Positions 50,319 through 59,201 of a DNA stretch of 59,465 nt are shown here, piece after piece. The DNA is taken from the NCBI GenBank assembly GCA_041485885.1, contig JBGPKL010000017.1, forward strand, positions 1 to 59,465. The letters run 5' to 3'. Position 1 is the stretch's first letter. Every line of letters starts with the position of its first letter. This DNA is from JACQFZ01 sp041485885. Lineage in GTDB: Bacteria > Pseudomonadota > Gammaproteobacteria > Acidiferrobacterales > Sulfurifustaceae. The notes beneath the pieces were generated by a model. The model worked only from the letters and a program-made list of their open reading frames with translations, had not been told where the DNA came from and searched no databases. Position numbers and translations under genes: made by a program.

Positions 50319-53141
50319 ATGCCCTCCGCGGAGATCCTGGCCGTATTGGCCGATGAGGTGACCGAGGCCGGCGAGGCTATCGCCAGCGCGCTAATGCATC
50401 TGGTCCGAGCCGCTGATGCCGCGGCTTTTGACGAAGCGAAGGGCTCTTATCTCGAGCAGGTGCAACGCATCGGTGCGACTTGTGAGGCGCTTAAGCTGAG
50501 CGGCTTGCGGCGCGCGTGCGCGTTCATCGAAGGCAACATGACGGCGCTCGGGATCGGCGAGATCGACGCCGAACGGCGCGTGCTGCTGGACCGTTGGCCG
50601 ACGCTCGTGCTCGGATATCTCAGGGCTCCGCGTGACGGCGTATACAGCCGCGAACTCGCGCAGTCGCTGCGCCGTGCGGCGTGGCCAGAGCCGCTCGACG
50701 AGGCAGCAGCGGATGAGCTCGAGCGGAGCCTCGTCGACACCGGCGAGATCAGCGACGCGGATGACGAGCCGGCGCGCGCCACCGAAGCGCACCCGGAAGA
50801 CGTGGTTCTCAAGATTCCCGACGACGTCAATCCGACGCTGGTCGACGCCTTCCTCACCGAAGGGCCGCAACAGGCCGGCGAGTACTCCGCGCTCATTCAA
50901 CGCATCGTGCGTGGGGACGGATGGACGGACGAGTTGATCGAATGCCGCCGCCTGATCCACGCGCTGAAAGGCGCGGCGAACACCGTCGGTGTACGCGGCG
51001 TGGCGATGCTATGTCATCACGTCGAGGACATTCTCGAATTCTTGGTCGAAAATTCCACTCACCCCGAGGGCGCCCTCGCGCGGTTGCTGATCAAGGTGGC
51101 GGACACGCTTGAGATCATGTTCGAGGCGCTGCTCGGCAACGGGGAAGCGCCGGCAGACGCGCAAGCGGTTCTGCAAGCGGTGCTCGACGCGATGAATCGC
51201 ATCGATCGGGGAGAGTACGCGTTAAGCGGCGCCGACGCGACGCACGCGAGCGACGAGGGATCGGCGTCCTTCGAATCGATCGCGCCCCCCGTGTTGCCGA
51301 AGGCGGCGCCGATATCGGCCAACAAGGTCGAACCGAAGGTGCGCGTCGCAACGCGGGTCATCGACAACTTACTGTGGACCTCGGGAGAAATCGCCATCTC
51401 GAGCAGCCATATTCAGGAACGCCTGAAACATGCGGTGGCGGCGCTCGCGGAGCTGCGTGAACGTCAGCAGGCGCTCTGGGACCGCGCGAGCGACATGGAG
51501 AGCTTCGTCACTACCCAAGGTATCGCGGCGGGCCGTCGCCAGGTGCTCGCGACGGCGAGTGGCGCACTGCCCGCCGGATTCGATGCCTTGGAGATGGATC
51601 AGTACAACGAGCTCCATACGTATGTCCACGGAATCACGGAGACCGTGGCCGACCTGCAGCTCCTCGGCGCTCGCTTGATCGACGCGTTAACGACGGTGAA
51701 CACGGCGGTCGGTCAGCAGGCGCTGCTCAATGACGAAATGCATGATTTGCTGATGACCTCGCGCATGGTGTCGGCGCGCAATCTCGATTCGCGCCTGCAA
51801 CGCACCGTGCGCCAGGCGGCGGAACAATGCGGCAAGGACGTGTCGCTTCGGATCGAGGGAGCGGACGTCATGCTCGATGATCAGCTGGTGAACCTCCTGA
51901 TCGATCCGTTGCAGCATTTATTGCGCAACGCCGTGGATCACGGCGTGGAGGGGCCGTCGGTGCGAGAAGCGTTCGGCAAACACAAGGCCGGCGAGATCGA
52001 GTTGCGCTTCGCCCGCGACGGCAATTATCTAGTAGTGACGTGTCGCGACGATGGCGCGGGGCTTGATCTCGCGCGTATTCGGGCGCACGCCGCCGCGCAA
52101 GGTTTGATCACGGAAGATCAGGAATTGAGCGAGGATGAAGTCGCCCGGCTCATTCTGCGTTTCGGATTTTCCACCGCCGATAAGCTGACGGAAGTGTCTG
52201 GCCGTGGTGTGGGCATGGACATCGTTCACACCAGTGTCGCCAGGCTGAAGGGGACGGTCGACATCCGCACGCAAACGGGACTCGGTACGACATTCGTGCT
52301 GCGAGTGCCGATGTCCCTCGGCATCGTCCACAGTCTCTTGGCCGTCGCGGGCCGGCAGACGTTCGCGCTACCGACGGATAACTTGGAGCGCATCGTCTAC
52401 GGCGGCGCGCAACACGTACAGTCGACGCCTGACGGACTGAGCTATCGCGACGGCGAGATCGAGTGCCGCGCGTATTCTCTGGCGCGCCTGGTCGGGTACG
52501 CGGAGGGTGACGGCGAGAGTAGCGGTCGCCACGTCGTGCTGATGAAGAGCCTGAGCGGTACGATGGCGATCGTGGTGGATGCGGTGACCGGCGGCAACGA
52601 TCTCGTGATCAAGAACATGGGTCGCTACCTGGCGGGCGTTAAGGGCGTGGCCGGCGCGTCGATACTCGGCGATGGTACGGTCGTACCGATCCTCGAGCTC
52701 TCCGAACTGATGCAGAGCGAGCGAACCCCACTACACCGTGTCGCTTCGACTTCGGCGCGCGCGACGGAGGCCGATGTCTTGATCGTCGACGATTCTTTGA
52801 GTGTGCGCACCGCGCTCGCGACGCTGTTGACCGACGCCGGGTTCCGCGTGCGCCTCGCCAAAGACGGCATCGAAGCGATCGAGGCGATCGGCGAGCGGTT
52901 GCCGGCCGTGGTCTTGGCGGATCTCGAGATGCCCCGCATGAACGGCTTGGAGCTGACGGTGCACATCCGCACCAACCCCGCTACGCGGTACTTGCCTGTC
53001 ATCATGGTCACGTCTCGCACGGCGGAGAAACACCGCAGTCAAGCGAAAGCGGCCGGGGTTGATGACTACGTCACCAAACCGTACCGCGAATCCGATTTGG
53101 TCGTTCGTGTGCGGAACCTGCTTGAAAGGAAGGCGGCGTGA
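50319..53141 (+). CDS. hybrid CheA-type histidine kinase, ChpA-like (compact)
   Basis: A 940-residue kinase. Domain order: an N-terminal helical region, an Hpt domain with phospho-His in LIHALKGAANTVG (about residue 214), a linker and dimerisation region, HATPase (about 520-680) with N box HLLRNAVDHGVEG and GRGVGMDIVHTSV, a CheW-like regulatory domain (about 690-805), and a C-terminal receiver with VLIVDDSLSVRTAL and ADLEMPRMNG (about 818-940). Pseudomonas ChpA has many more Xpt domains and is over 2400 residues, so this is a compact form. It starts 15 bases after the PilJ-like gene. No methyltransferase or methylesterase gene adjoins it. Confidence 0.93.
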   Translation: MPSAEILAVLADEVTEAGEAIASALMHLVRAADAAAFDEAKGSYLEQVQRIGATCEALKLSGLRRACAFIEGNMTALGIGEIDAERRVLLDRWPTLVLGYLRAPRDGVYSRELAQSLRRAAWPEPLDEAAADELERSLVDTGEISDADDEPARATEAHPEDVVLKIPDDVNPTLVDAFLTEGPQQAGEYSALIQRIVRGDGWTDELIECRRLIHALKGAANTVGVRGVAMLCHHVEDILEFLVENSTHPEGALARLLIKVADTLEIMFEALLGNGEAPADAQAVLQAVLDAMNRIDRGEYALSGADATHASDEGSASFESIAPPVLPKAAPISANKVEPKVRVATRVIDNLLWTSGEIAISSSHIQERLKHAVAALAELRERQQALWDRASDMESFVTTQGIAAGRRQVLATASGALPAGFDALEMDQYNELHTYVHGITETVADLQLLGARLIDALTTVNTAVGQQALLNDEMHDLLMTSRMVSARNLDSRLQRTVRQAAEQCGKDVSLRIEGADVMLDDQLVNLLIDPLQHLLRNAVDHGVEGPSVREAFGKHKAGEIELRFARDGNYLVVTCRDDGAGLDLARIRAHAAAQGLITEDQELSEDEVARLILRFGFSTADKLTEVSGRGVGMDIVHTSVARLKGTVDIRTQTGLGTTFVLRVPMSLGIVHSLLAVAGRQTFALPTDNLERIVYGGAQHVQSTPDGLSYRDGEIECRAYSLARLVGYAEGDGESSGRHVVLMKSLSGTMAIVVDAVTGGNDLVIKNMGRYLAGVKGVAGASILGDGTVVPILELSELMQSERTPLHRVASTSARATEADVLIVDDSLSVRTALATLLTDAGFRVRLAKDGIEAIEAIGERLPAVVLADLEMPRMNGLELTVHIRTNPATRYLPVIMVTSRTAEKHRSQAKAAGVDDYVTKPYRESDLVVRVRNLLERKAA

Positions 53142-53553
53142 ATCGATCGTCGCTTTTTGTGCCGAACGCAGCAATCGTCGAATTTCGTTTGAAATAGCAT
53201 GAAGAAGCAGTTTCCGCGTATGTCAGCGGCTCGCCCCAGACGTCATTGGCTGGCGCCACGTTTACGTCACTTAGTGCAGTGGGTTGGGCACGATTGTATG
53301 CAGTTACCGCGGATGCCCGTAAACCGTTGTCAATCGAAGTGAAACCTACGGTCACGCGTCTACGAAAATACGAACAGCCACAGGAAGTTTGTTCAAGCGG
53401 CAGACTGCGGCGGTGCGGGGGCGACAGCGAATCTCGTTTCGTCGCTTCGGGGCGGCCTTATATCGGTCACGCCTTGAAGACCTCCGACCCGCTGTTAAGA
53501 GTTCTTAGTCATGGTCGCCGTTTTCCCCATTCCTCAGAAGAAGGAAACCTAAA
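53142..53553. other. gap without a convincing gene after the chpA-like gene
   Basis: This 412-base stretch is less GC-rich than its surroundings. No frame has a good start, ribosome site and length together. A short run GCTTTTTGTG just after the chpA-like stop lacks a proper hairpin, so no terminator is claimed. The AAGGA before the small gene at 53554 lies at its right end. Confidence 0.5.
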
Positions 53554-53715
53554 GTGATTAAATTGGGCTTATGGCTGGGAACGCCTTCATTGGTGACGTT
53601 TCTGGCGTCTTCGTATTCCGTTAGGGTCGAAAACACCCTGCTGATCTTTGTGTTGTCGGTGATTGCCTTGCTGGTGGGTATTGGACCTCGCCTGAGTAAG
53701 AAGAACGCCGGTTAA
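53554..53715 (+). CDS. small single-helix membrane protein
   Basis: A 53-residue protein starting at GTG 53554, with AAGGA about eight bases upstream. The middle (TLLIFVLSVIALLVGIGPRL, residues 28-47) is a clear transmembrane helix followed by the positive tail SKKNAG, so the C-terminus is probably cytoplasmic. An N-terminal half, MIKLGLWLGTPSLVTFLASS, is also hydrophobic. Not recognised. It lies between the Pil-Chp-like operon and the heme sensor. Confidence 0.55.
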   Translation: MIKLGLWLGTPSLVTFLASSYSVRVENTLLIFVLSVIALLVGIGPRLSKKNAG

Positions 53716-53771
53716 GAAGTAGTTTTTGCCTCCCCCAACGCACGTGGGCTTCCACGTCGCTTGAGAACCGA

Positions 53772-53796
53772 AGGTGCCGCGGCAGCGGCGGCACCT
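53772..53796. other. hairpin after the small membrane protein gene
   Basis: AGGTGCCGC (53772-53780) pairs perfectly with GCGGCACCT (53788-53796) over a seven-base loop, 56 bases past the stop. There is no U-run. It may be a weak terminator or a protective 3' hairpin. The remaining bases up to 53997 show nothing else. Confidence 0.45.
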
Positions 53797-53997
53797 CTGG
53801 CTTCATCTGTCAGTTCCTCTTCGTGTCGCCCCCGCTTATCGCGTGAATGCGCTTATAGCGGAGGGAAGAACGTGCCTTTCTCCGAACGATCGTTGCCCGT
53901 GTGTGAAGCTAGCAAAGGGCCAGCCATCTCCTATTCTTGTTCGTAGACAGGGCTGTCATGGTCAGGGTACCCACGGTAGCGGTGGGAAGGGGTTTAC

Positions 53998-54321
53998 ATG
54001 TTAATCGGGGGCAACTCTTTGGCTGGGAAGAAAGCCGATGATCAGGCGTTCTCGTCGAGTCGGGAGCCAAGCGTGTTGCCGTTGGTGTTGCGGATCCGCG
54101 AGCGCATCGATGAAGTCTTTGCGCGCTATGTCGGGCCCATCTCCCGGGACCTGAGCCAGGACGAGTTCGAGCGCTGGCGCGCGGAGGGCCAAGTGGGGCC
54201 GCGTGCGTTGAGCCGGTACATCGCACGGTTGGCGCGTTACATCCCACAGGCGATGCAGCGTCAGGTGTTCATCGCCGATGCGGCTAAATGCATTCAAGTG
54301 ACGGCGCAAGAGCGCGAGTAG
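53998..54321 (+). CDS. hypothetical small protein
   Basis: Not recognised. It is a 107-residue soluble protein, with AAGGGG eight to ten bases upstream of ATG 53998. Helical and charged: LRIRERIDEVFARYVGPISRDLSQDEFERWRAEGQVG is followed by PRALSRYIARLARYIPQAMQRQVF. No membrane segment and no catalytic motif. It precedes the heme sensor gene by 52 bases and may be co-transcribed with it. Confidence 0.65.
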   Translation: MLIGGNSLAGKKADDQAFSSSREPSVLPLVLRIRERIDEVFARYVGPISRDLSQDEFERWRAEGQVGPRALSRYIARLARYIPQAMQRQVFIADAAKCIQVTAQERE

Positions 54322-54373
54322 ACGGCATCCGCGCCGCCGATTTGCACGATCGCTCGGTACGTCCCGGAATTCC

Positions 54374-55285
54374 ATGCTAAGAAACTCATCTCTACTTCTC
54401 AAGTTTTCGGCGCTGTTCCTTCTCGTGCTCGCACTCATCGGAGGCGCGTACTATCTGTTGCTGCGTCAAGTGTACTACTCGGAGCTCGAGCGACAGGCAC
54501 GGAGCATGGCCGACAACGTCGATGCATTCGGCAAGTGGGTGTCTCAGTATGGCCGCGTATGGGTCAAGGACAAAGCCGAAACGAGATATTTGAGCCAAGT
54601 ATCGTTCAGCGGCCCGAGCCCACAGGCGGACCCCGTCAGCTTCTATTCGAAGAACCCGGCGCTCGCGCAGCGCGAGTTTTCGGAAGTCGTGGCGAGATCC
54701 GACGCGGAAGCACGGTTCCGTATCACGTCGGACAACTGGATGAACCCGGCGAACAAGCCGGACAGTTTCGAGGCGCAAGCGATCGCGACGATCAAGAACC
54801 GCAAGCTCGACGAGTACGCCGAGATTCGCGACGGGTATTATCGTTACGCCCGCAAGATGATTCATACCGAATCGTGCATCGCCTGTCACGGCGATCCCGC
54901 CGCCGCACCGCGCGACGTCGTCGAGCGCTATGGAACGGACCGGGGGTATGGATTCAAGGCCGGCGATGTGGCGGGTGTCATCAGCGTGACGTTGCCGACC
55001 AAGCCGCTGCTGGCGACGGCGCTCGGCGTGGTCGGTCCGTTGGAAATTGGATTAGTGGTCGCCGCGTTCGTAATTCTATATCTCTTCATGCACTTCGTCG
55101 TCGTAAAACCCGTGAAGAAGCTAACGCAGGACGCCGAGCAGATTTCCGTCGGCAAACCGGTGGAGCTGAACGCAAACGCGTTCTATCAAAATACCCGCAA
55201 CGAGCTCGGCCAGTTGACGCTAGCCATCGCGCGGTTGCGCGCGAGCATGGAGCTCGCGATTCAGCGGATGAAACAGAACCGGTAA
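54374..55285 (+). CDS. membrane c-type heme sensor with DUF3365 and HAMP, no output domain
   Basis: A 303-residue protein. Transmembrane helix 1 (LLLKFSALFLLVLALIGGAYY) is at about residues 7-27 and helix 2 (LGVVGPLEIGLVVAAFVILYLFMHF) at about 215-240. Between them is a periplasmic DUF3365 (Tll0287-like) domain carrying a c-type heme motif, SCIACHGDP, near residue 168. A HAMP region follows (VVKPVKKLTQDAEQISVGKPVEL) and the protein ends at RMKQNR, with no kinase, cyclase or receptor tip. It could sense redox or gas ligands, with output through a partner. The Pil-Chp-like cluster just upstream is the natural candidate, but that is inference. Confidence 0.85.
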   Translation: MLRNSSLLLKFSALFLLVLALIGGAYYLLLRQVYYSELERQARSMADNVDAFGKWVSQYGRVWVKDKAETRYLSQVSFSGPSPQADPVSFYSKNPALAQREFSEVVARSDAEARFRITSDNWMNPANKPDSFEAQAIATIKNRKLDEYAEIRDGYYRYARKMIHTESCIACHGDPAAAPRDVVERYGTDRGYGFKAGDVAGVISVTLPTKPLLATALGVVGPLEIGLVVAAFVILYLFMHFVVVKPVKKLTQDAEQISVGKPVELNANAFYQNTRNELGQLTLAIARLRASMELAIQRMKQNR

Positions 55286-55397
55286 TATCCGCGCACTTAC
55301 CATAGCGGTCGCGCGACTCTGGACCGCGTCGCGATTCATCTGGAATTCCCCTGACGGGGACGGTAAATTACCGCCCCCGGTTCCAATCCGTGGTGCC

Positions 55398-56747
55398 ATG
55401 TCACGCAAGCTTTACATCAAAACGTTCGGCTGCCAGATGAACGAGTACGACTCGAGCCGCGTAGCGGATCTTCTAGCCGCCTCGCACGGATTCGAGCGTA
55501 CCGAGGACCCGGCGACGGCGGATCTGCTCTTGCTCAATACGTGCTCGATTCGCGAGAAGGCGCAGGAAAAAGTCTTCAGCGAGCTCGGTCGCTGGCGTCC
55601 GTTCAAAGCGATGCGCCCCGGCGTAGTGATCGGCGTCGGCGGATGTGTGGCCAGCCAGGAAGGGCAGGCGATTATCGATCGCGCGCCCTTTGTCGATCTC
55701 GTCTACGGTCCGCAGACGCTCCATCGCGTGCCGGAGATGTTCGACCGCGTCCTCGCGAGCAAACGGCCCGAGGTCGATGTGTCGTTTCCGGAGATCGAAA
55801 AGTTCGACCGGTTGCCGGAGCCGTCGGTCGCGGGTCCGTGCTCATTCGTTTCGATCATGGAAGGTTGCAGCAAATACTGTACTTTTTGCGTGGTGCCTTA
55901 CACGCGCGGGGAAGAATTTTCTCGGCCGTTCGACGACGTGCTCGCCGAAGTGGCAGCGCTCGCCGAGCGAGGCGTGCGCGAAGTGACTCTACTCGGCCAG
56001 AACGTCAATGCTTACCGCGGCGCGATGCACGATGGCCGTGTCGCCGACCTCGCGCTCCTGATCCGCCATCTCGCCGAGGTCGACGGTATCGGCCGCATCC
56101 GTTTCACGACCTCGCATCCGCTCGATCTCGATGACCGATTGATCGCGACGTTCGCCGACGTGCCGAAGCTCGCTCCCCACCTGCACCTGCCTGTGCAAAG
56201 CGGTTCGGATCGCATACTTAATATGATGAAGCGCGGGCATACGGCGCTCGAATACAAAGAGAAGGTTCGGGGCCTGCGCTTTGCGCGGCCGGATATTTCG
56301 CTCACCAGTGACTTTATTGTCGGATTTCCGGGCGAGACCGACACCGACTTCGAAGCAACCCTGGCGTTGGCGGAAGAGATCGGTTTCGACGGCGCTTTCA
56401 GCTTTACTTACAGTGCGCGCCCGGGCACGCCGGCCGCGGAGCTGCCCGATCCGACCGCTCGTGAAACAAAAGAGCAACGGCTCGCCCGATTGCAGCATCG
56501 GCTCGCCCAACTGTCCTCGCAGGCGCTTCGGCGTCTCGTGGGAACGCGGCAACATATACTCGTCGAAGGTCCAGCGAAACGGGGAATCGGCGAGCTGTCC
56601 GGGCGCACCGGAAGTAACCACACCGTCAACTTCGCGGCGACCGATCGGGGTCTGATCGGGTGTTTTTTGACCGTCGAGATCACCGACGCATTGCCGAATT
56701 CCCTGCGCGGACGGCCGGTTGCGGAAACCCCGAGCGTTGCGGCTTGA
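55398..56747 (+). CDS. miaB: tRNA-2-methylthio-N(6)-dimethylallyladenosine synthase
   Basis: A 449-residue radical SAM methylthiotransferase acting on i6A37 of tRNAs. The three cysteines of the auxiliary cluster are in KTFGCQMNEYDS, LLNTCSIREKA and VGGCVASQEG. The radical SAM cluster is in GCSKYCTFCVVPYTRG. A C-terminal TRAM domain (about 380-445) includes VEGPAKRGIGELSGRTGSNHTVNF. Length is standard. It starts the miaB-phoH-ybeY-corC-lnt run common in proteobacteria. Confidence 0.96.
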   Translation: MSRKLYIKTFGCQMNEYDSSRVADLLAASHGFERTEDPATADLLLLNTCSIREKAQEKVFSELGRWRPFKAMRPGVVIGVGGCVASQEGQAIIDRAPFVDLVYGPQTLHRVPEMFDRVLASKRPEVDVSFPEIEKFDRLPEPSVAGPCSFVSIMEGCSKYCTFCVVPYTRGEEFSRPFDDVLAEVAALAERGVREVTLLGQNVNAYRGAMHDGRVADLALLIRHLAEVDGIGRIRFTTSHPLDLDDRLIATFADVPKLAPHLHLPVQSGSDRILNMMKRGHTALEYKEKVRGLRFARPDISLTSDFIVGFPGETDTDFEATLALAEEIGFDGAFSFTYSARPGTPAAELPDPTARETKEQRLARLQHRLAQLSSQALRRLVGTRQHILVEGPAKRGIGELSGRTGSNHTVNFAATDRGLIGCFLTVEITDALPNSLRGRPVAETPSVAA

Positions 56748-56801
56748 TTCGGCTTCCCGGTTACGGTCTACTTTTCCCCAGGTTCCTTCACTGCTACCGA
56801 G

Positions 56802-57791
56802 TTGAGCACCAAGCCCAAGCGCGTCGAATTCAGCCTGTCTCCCGCCGATAACCGTCGGTTGGCCAACCTATGTGGCCGGCACGACGAGCACCTGCGCCAG
56901 ATCGAGGAGCACCTCGGCGTCCAAATCGCGAATCGCGGCAACGCGTTCCGCGTAAGCGGCCCGTCGGAGCAAAGCCGCGACGCCGCGCGATTGATCAAGG
57001 CGCTCTACGATGCCACCGATGACGGCGAGCCACTGACCTCCGCCGGCGTGCACATGGCGCTGCAGCAGTCAGGCGCATCGAAGCCGGACGAGGAAGGCGA
57101 GTCTGAATCCACGCTGCGCACGCCCAAGCGCGTCGTGCGGCCGCGCGGCCCGCGCCAACAGCAGTATGTCGAAAACATTCATACGCACGACATCACCTTC
57201 GGCGTCGGACCGGCGGGCACGGGCAAGACGTATCTCGCCGTCGCCTGCGCCGTGGAAACGCTGGAGGCGAATCGGGTGCAACGCATCGTGCTGGTTCGTC
57301 CGCTCGTCGAGGCGGGCGAGCGCCTCGGGTTTCTGCCGGGCGCGTTGGAACAGAAGGTGGATCCGTACCTGCGTCCGCTGTACGACGCGTTGCACGAAAT
57401 GTTCGGCTTCGAGAAGGTGCAACGGCTGCTCGAGCGCAACATCATCGAGATCGCGCCGCTTGCGTATATGCGCGGCAGGACGCTCAACGAATCGTTCATC
57501 ATTCTCGATGAAGCGCAGAACACGACCGCCGATCAGATGAAGATGTTTTTGACGCGGATCGGCTTCGGCACCACCACCGTCATCACCGGCGATATCACGC
57601 AGGTCGATCTACGCCGCGCGCAGGTGTCGGGGCTGAAGCAGGCGATCGAAATATTGCGCGACGTGCAGGGCATCTCGTTCACGCACTTCACGCCGCAGGA
57701 CGTCGTGCGTCACGCGCTGGTGCAAAAAATCGTGGAGGCGTACGAAGCGCACGGGCGCTCGGACGAGCTCGAGCGCGCCGCGCGGCGATGA
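56802..57791 (+). CDS. PhoH family protein (PhoL type)
   Basis: A 329-residue P-loop ATPase. An N-terminal KH-like region (NRRLANLCGRHDEHLRQIEEHLGVQIANRG) precedes the ATPase, with Walker A GVGPAGTGKTYLAVACAV (about residue 131) and Walker B FIILDEAQNTTADQM. Family members associate with RNA metabolism and the YbeY endoribonuclease; the precise function is not settled. It starts at TTG 56802 without a strong ribosome site. Its stop overlaps the ybeY start by four bases, so the two are coupled. Confidence 0.93.
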   Translation: MSTKPKRVEFSLSPADNRRLANLCGRHDEHLRQIEEHLGVQIANRGNAFRVSGPSEQSRDAARLIKALYDATDDGEPLTSAGVHMALQQSGASKPDEEGESESTLRTPKRVVRPRGPRQQQYVENIHTHDITFGVGPAGTGKTYLAVACAVETLEANRVQRIVLVRPLVEAGERLGFLPGALEQKVDPYLRPLYDALHEMFGFEKVQRLLERNIIEIAPLAYMRGRTLNESFIILDEAQNTTADQMKMFLTRIGFGTTTVITGDITQVDLRRAQVSGLKQAIEILRDVQGISFTHFTPQDVVRHALVQKIVEAYEAHGRSDELERAARR

Positions 57792-58234
57792 AATTCGACG
57801 TCCGTGTGGACTACGCGACGCGCCGCGCCGCGCCCGGGCGCGCGGCGATCGCTCGTTGGGCGAAGGCCGCGGCGAGCGGCTTGCGGCGTGCGCACGCGGC
57901 GGTCGGCGTCAAGATCGTCGGTGAAGCGGAGAGCGCGGGCTTGAACGAACGCTACCGCGGTCGCCGGGGAGCGACCAACGTGCTCGCTTTTGCATTCGAT
58001 GCGCCGCGCGCTGCACGAAGTCGCACGCTCGGCGATCTCGTGATTTGCGCCCCGGTGGTCAATCGCGAGGCGCGCCGGCAAGGCAAGGCCGCGGCCTCGC
58101 ATTGGGCGCATATGGTGGTGCACGGTATAATGCACTTGCGCGGTTATGATCACGCGACGCGGCGCGAAGCCGCGGCGATGGAACGCAAGGAGGCCGCCGT
58201 GCTGCGGCGTTTGGGATATGCCGATCCTTATTAA
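57788..58234 (+). CDS. ybeY: endoribonuclease YbeY
   Basis: A 148-residue zinc metalloprotein involved in 16S rRNA 3' maturation and ribosome quality control. The zinc triad lies in HMVVHGIMHLRGYDH (about residues 111-125). The conserved LNERYRGRRGATNVLAFAFD and GDLVICAPVVNREAR blocks are present. The ATG overlaps the phoH stop (ATGA). It is followed 26 bases later by corC, in the usual order. Confidence 0.95.
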   Translation: MKFDVRVDYATRRAAPGRAAIARWAKAAASGLRRAHAAVGVKIVGEAESAGLNERYRGRRGATNVLAFAFDAPRAARSRTLGDLVICAPVVNREARRQGKAAASHWAHMVVHGIMHLRGYDHATRREAAAMERKEAAVLRRLGYADPY

Positions 58235-58260
58235 TGGAATAATTCTTCTGCCCTTCTCCT

Positions 58261-59151
58261 ATGAACCCATCCGACGATAATCGCGCCTCTCTCGACGACA
58301 CTACGCCACATCGCTCGCTGCTCGATCGCCTGAGCCACGCGTTGCTCGGCGAGCCGGGAAGCCGCGAGGAGCTGATCGAGATACTGCGCGACGCCGGCCA
58401 CCGCGGGCTGATCGATTCCGATTCGCTCGACATGATCGAGGGCGTGTTCCAGGTGTCGGAGATGAAAGTGCGCGACATCATGGTGCCGCGGTCGCAGATG
58501 CAGGTCGTCGACAAGAACACCCCGCCCGAAAGCTATCTGCCGACGATCATCGAGTCCGGCCACTCGCGTTTCCCGATGGTCGGCGGCGACAAGGACAAAG
58601 TCATCGGCATTTTGCTGGCGAAAGATCTCTTACGTTACTTCCAGCTCGACAAGCGCAAGCGCGCTCAGTTTCGCCTGACCGACATGTTGCGCCCGGCGGT
58701 GTTCGTGCCCGAGAGCAAGCGCTTGAACGTGCTGCTGCGCGAGTTCAAGGCGAATCGCAACCATATGGCGATCGTCGTCGACGAGTACGGCGGGGTCGCG
58801 GGGCTCGTCACGATCGAGGACGTGCTCGAACAGATCGTCGGCGAAATCGCCGATGAGTACGACATCGATGAAGACATCATGATCATGCCGCGCGACAACG
58901 GCGAGCACGTGGTGAAAGCGCTTACTCCGATCGCCGACTTCAACGCCCACTTCGGCACGCACTTCAGCGACCAGGATGTCGACACCGTCGGCGGCCTGGT
59001 GATGACCACACTCGGCCGACTCCCACGCCGCGGCGATCGCATTCCGATCGATGGTCTACAGTTCGAGGTGCTGCGCGCCGACAGTCGTCGCGTGCATTTG
59101 TTGAAGGTCACGCGGGCAGCGCCGACGCCGGCGGAGCAGCCGGCGACATGA
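58261..59151 (+). CDS. corC: CorC/YbeX family CBS-domain protein
   Basis: A 296-residue cytoplasmic protein of the CorC/YbeX family, associated with magnesium or cobalt efflux and with ribosome function. Two CBS domains span about residues 60-180: VRDIMVPRSQMQVVDKN, then LRPAVFVPESKRLNVLLREFKANRNHMAIVVDEYGGVAGLVTIEDV. They are followed by the transporter-associated CorC_HlyC domain (about 200-285). Length matches E. coli YbeX (292). Its TGA overlaps the ATG of the next gene, normally lnt in this operon. Confidence 0.94.
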   Translation: MNPSDDNRASLDDTTPHRSLLDRLSHALLGEPGSREELIEILRDAGHRGLIDSDSLDMIEGVFQVSEMKVRDIMVPRSQMQVVDKNTPPESYLPTIIESGHSRFPMVGGDKDKVIGILLAKDLLRYFQLDKRKRAQFRLTDMLRPAVFVPESKRLNVLLREFKANRNHMAIVVDEYGGVAGLVTIEDVLEQIVGEIADEYDIDEDIMIMPRDNGEHVVKALTPIADFNAHFGTHFSDQDVDTVGGLVMTTLGRLPRRGDRIPIDGLQFEVLRADSRRVHLLKVTRAAPTPAEQPAT

Positions 59152-59201
59152 GGGTGTGGGGGGTCGCGCCGTTAGGCGCCCTATGGTGGATTTTAATAAA
59201 T
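59148..59201 (+). pseudogene. lnt: truncated start of lnt (apolipoprotein N-acyltransferase), interrupted
   Basis: An ATG at 59148 overlaps the corC stop (ATGA), the position and coupling usual for lnt. The frame reads MRVWGVAPLGALWW, then ILIN and a TAA stop once the sequence turns AT-rich. A normal Lnt is about 500 residues with a nitrilase domain; none of that is present. The assignment is inferred from operon position and the hydrophobic Trp-rich start. The remainder is replaced by foreign DNA from about 59183. Confidence 0.5.

Noticed and set aside
53071..53355. 94-codon minus-strand frame overlapping the end of the chpA-like gene
   Set aside because: It overlaps the conserved receiver domain, has no ribosome site and matches no family.
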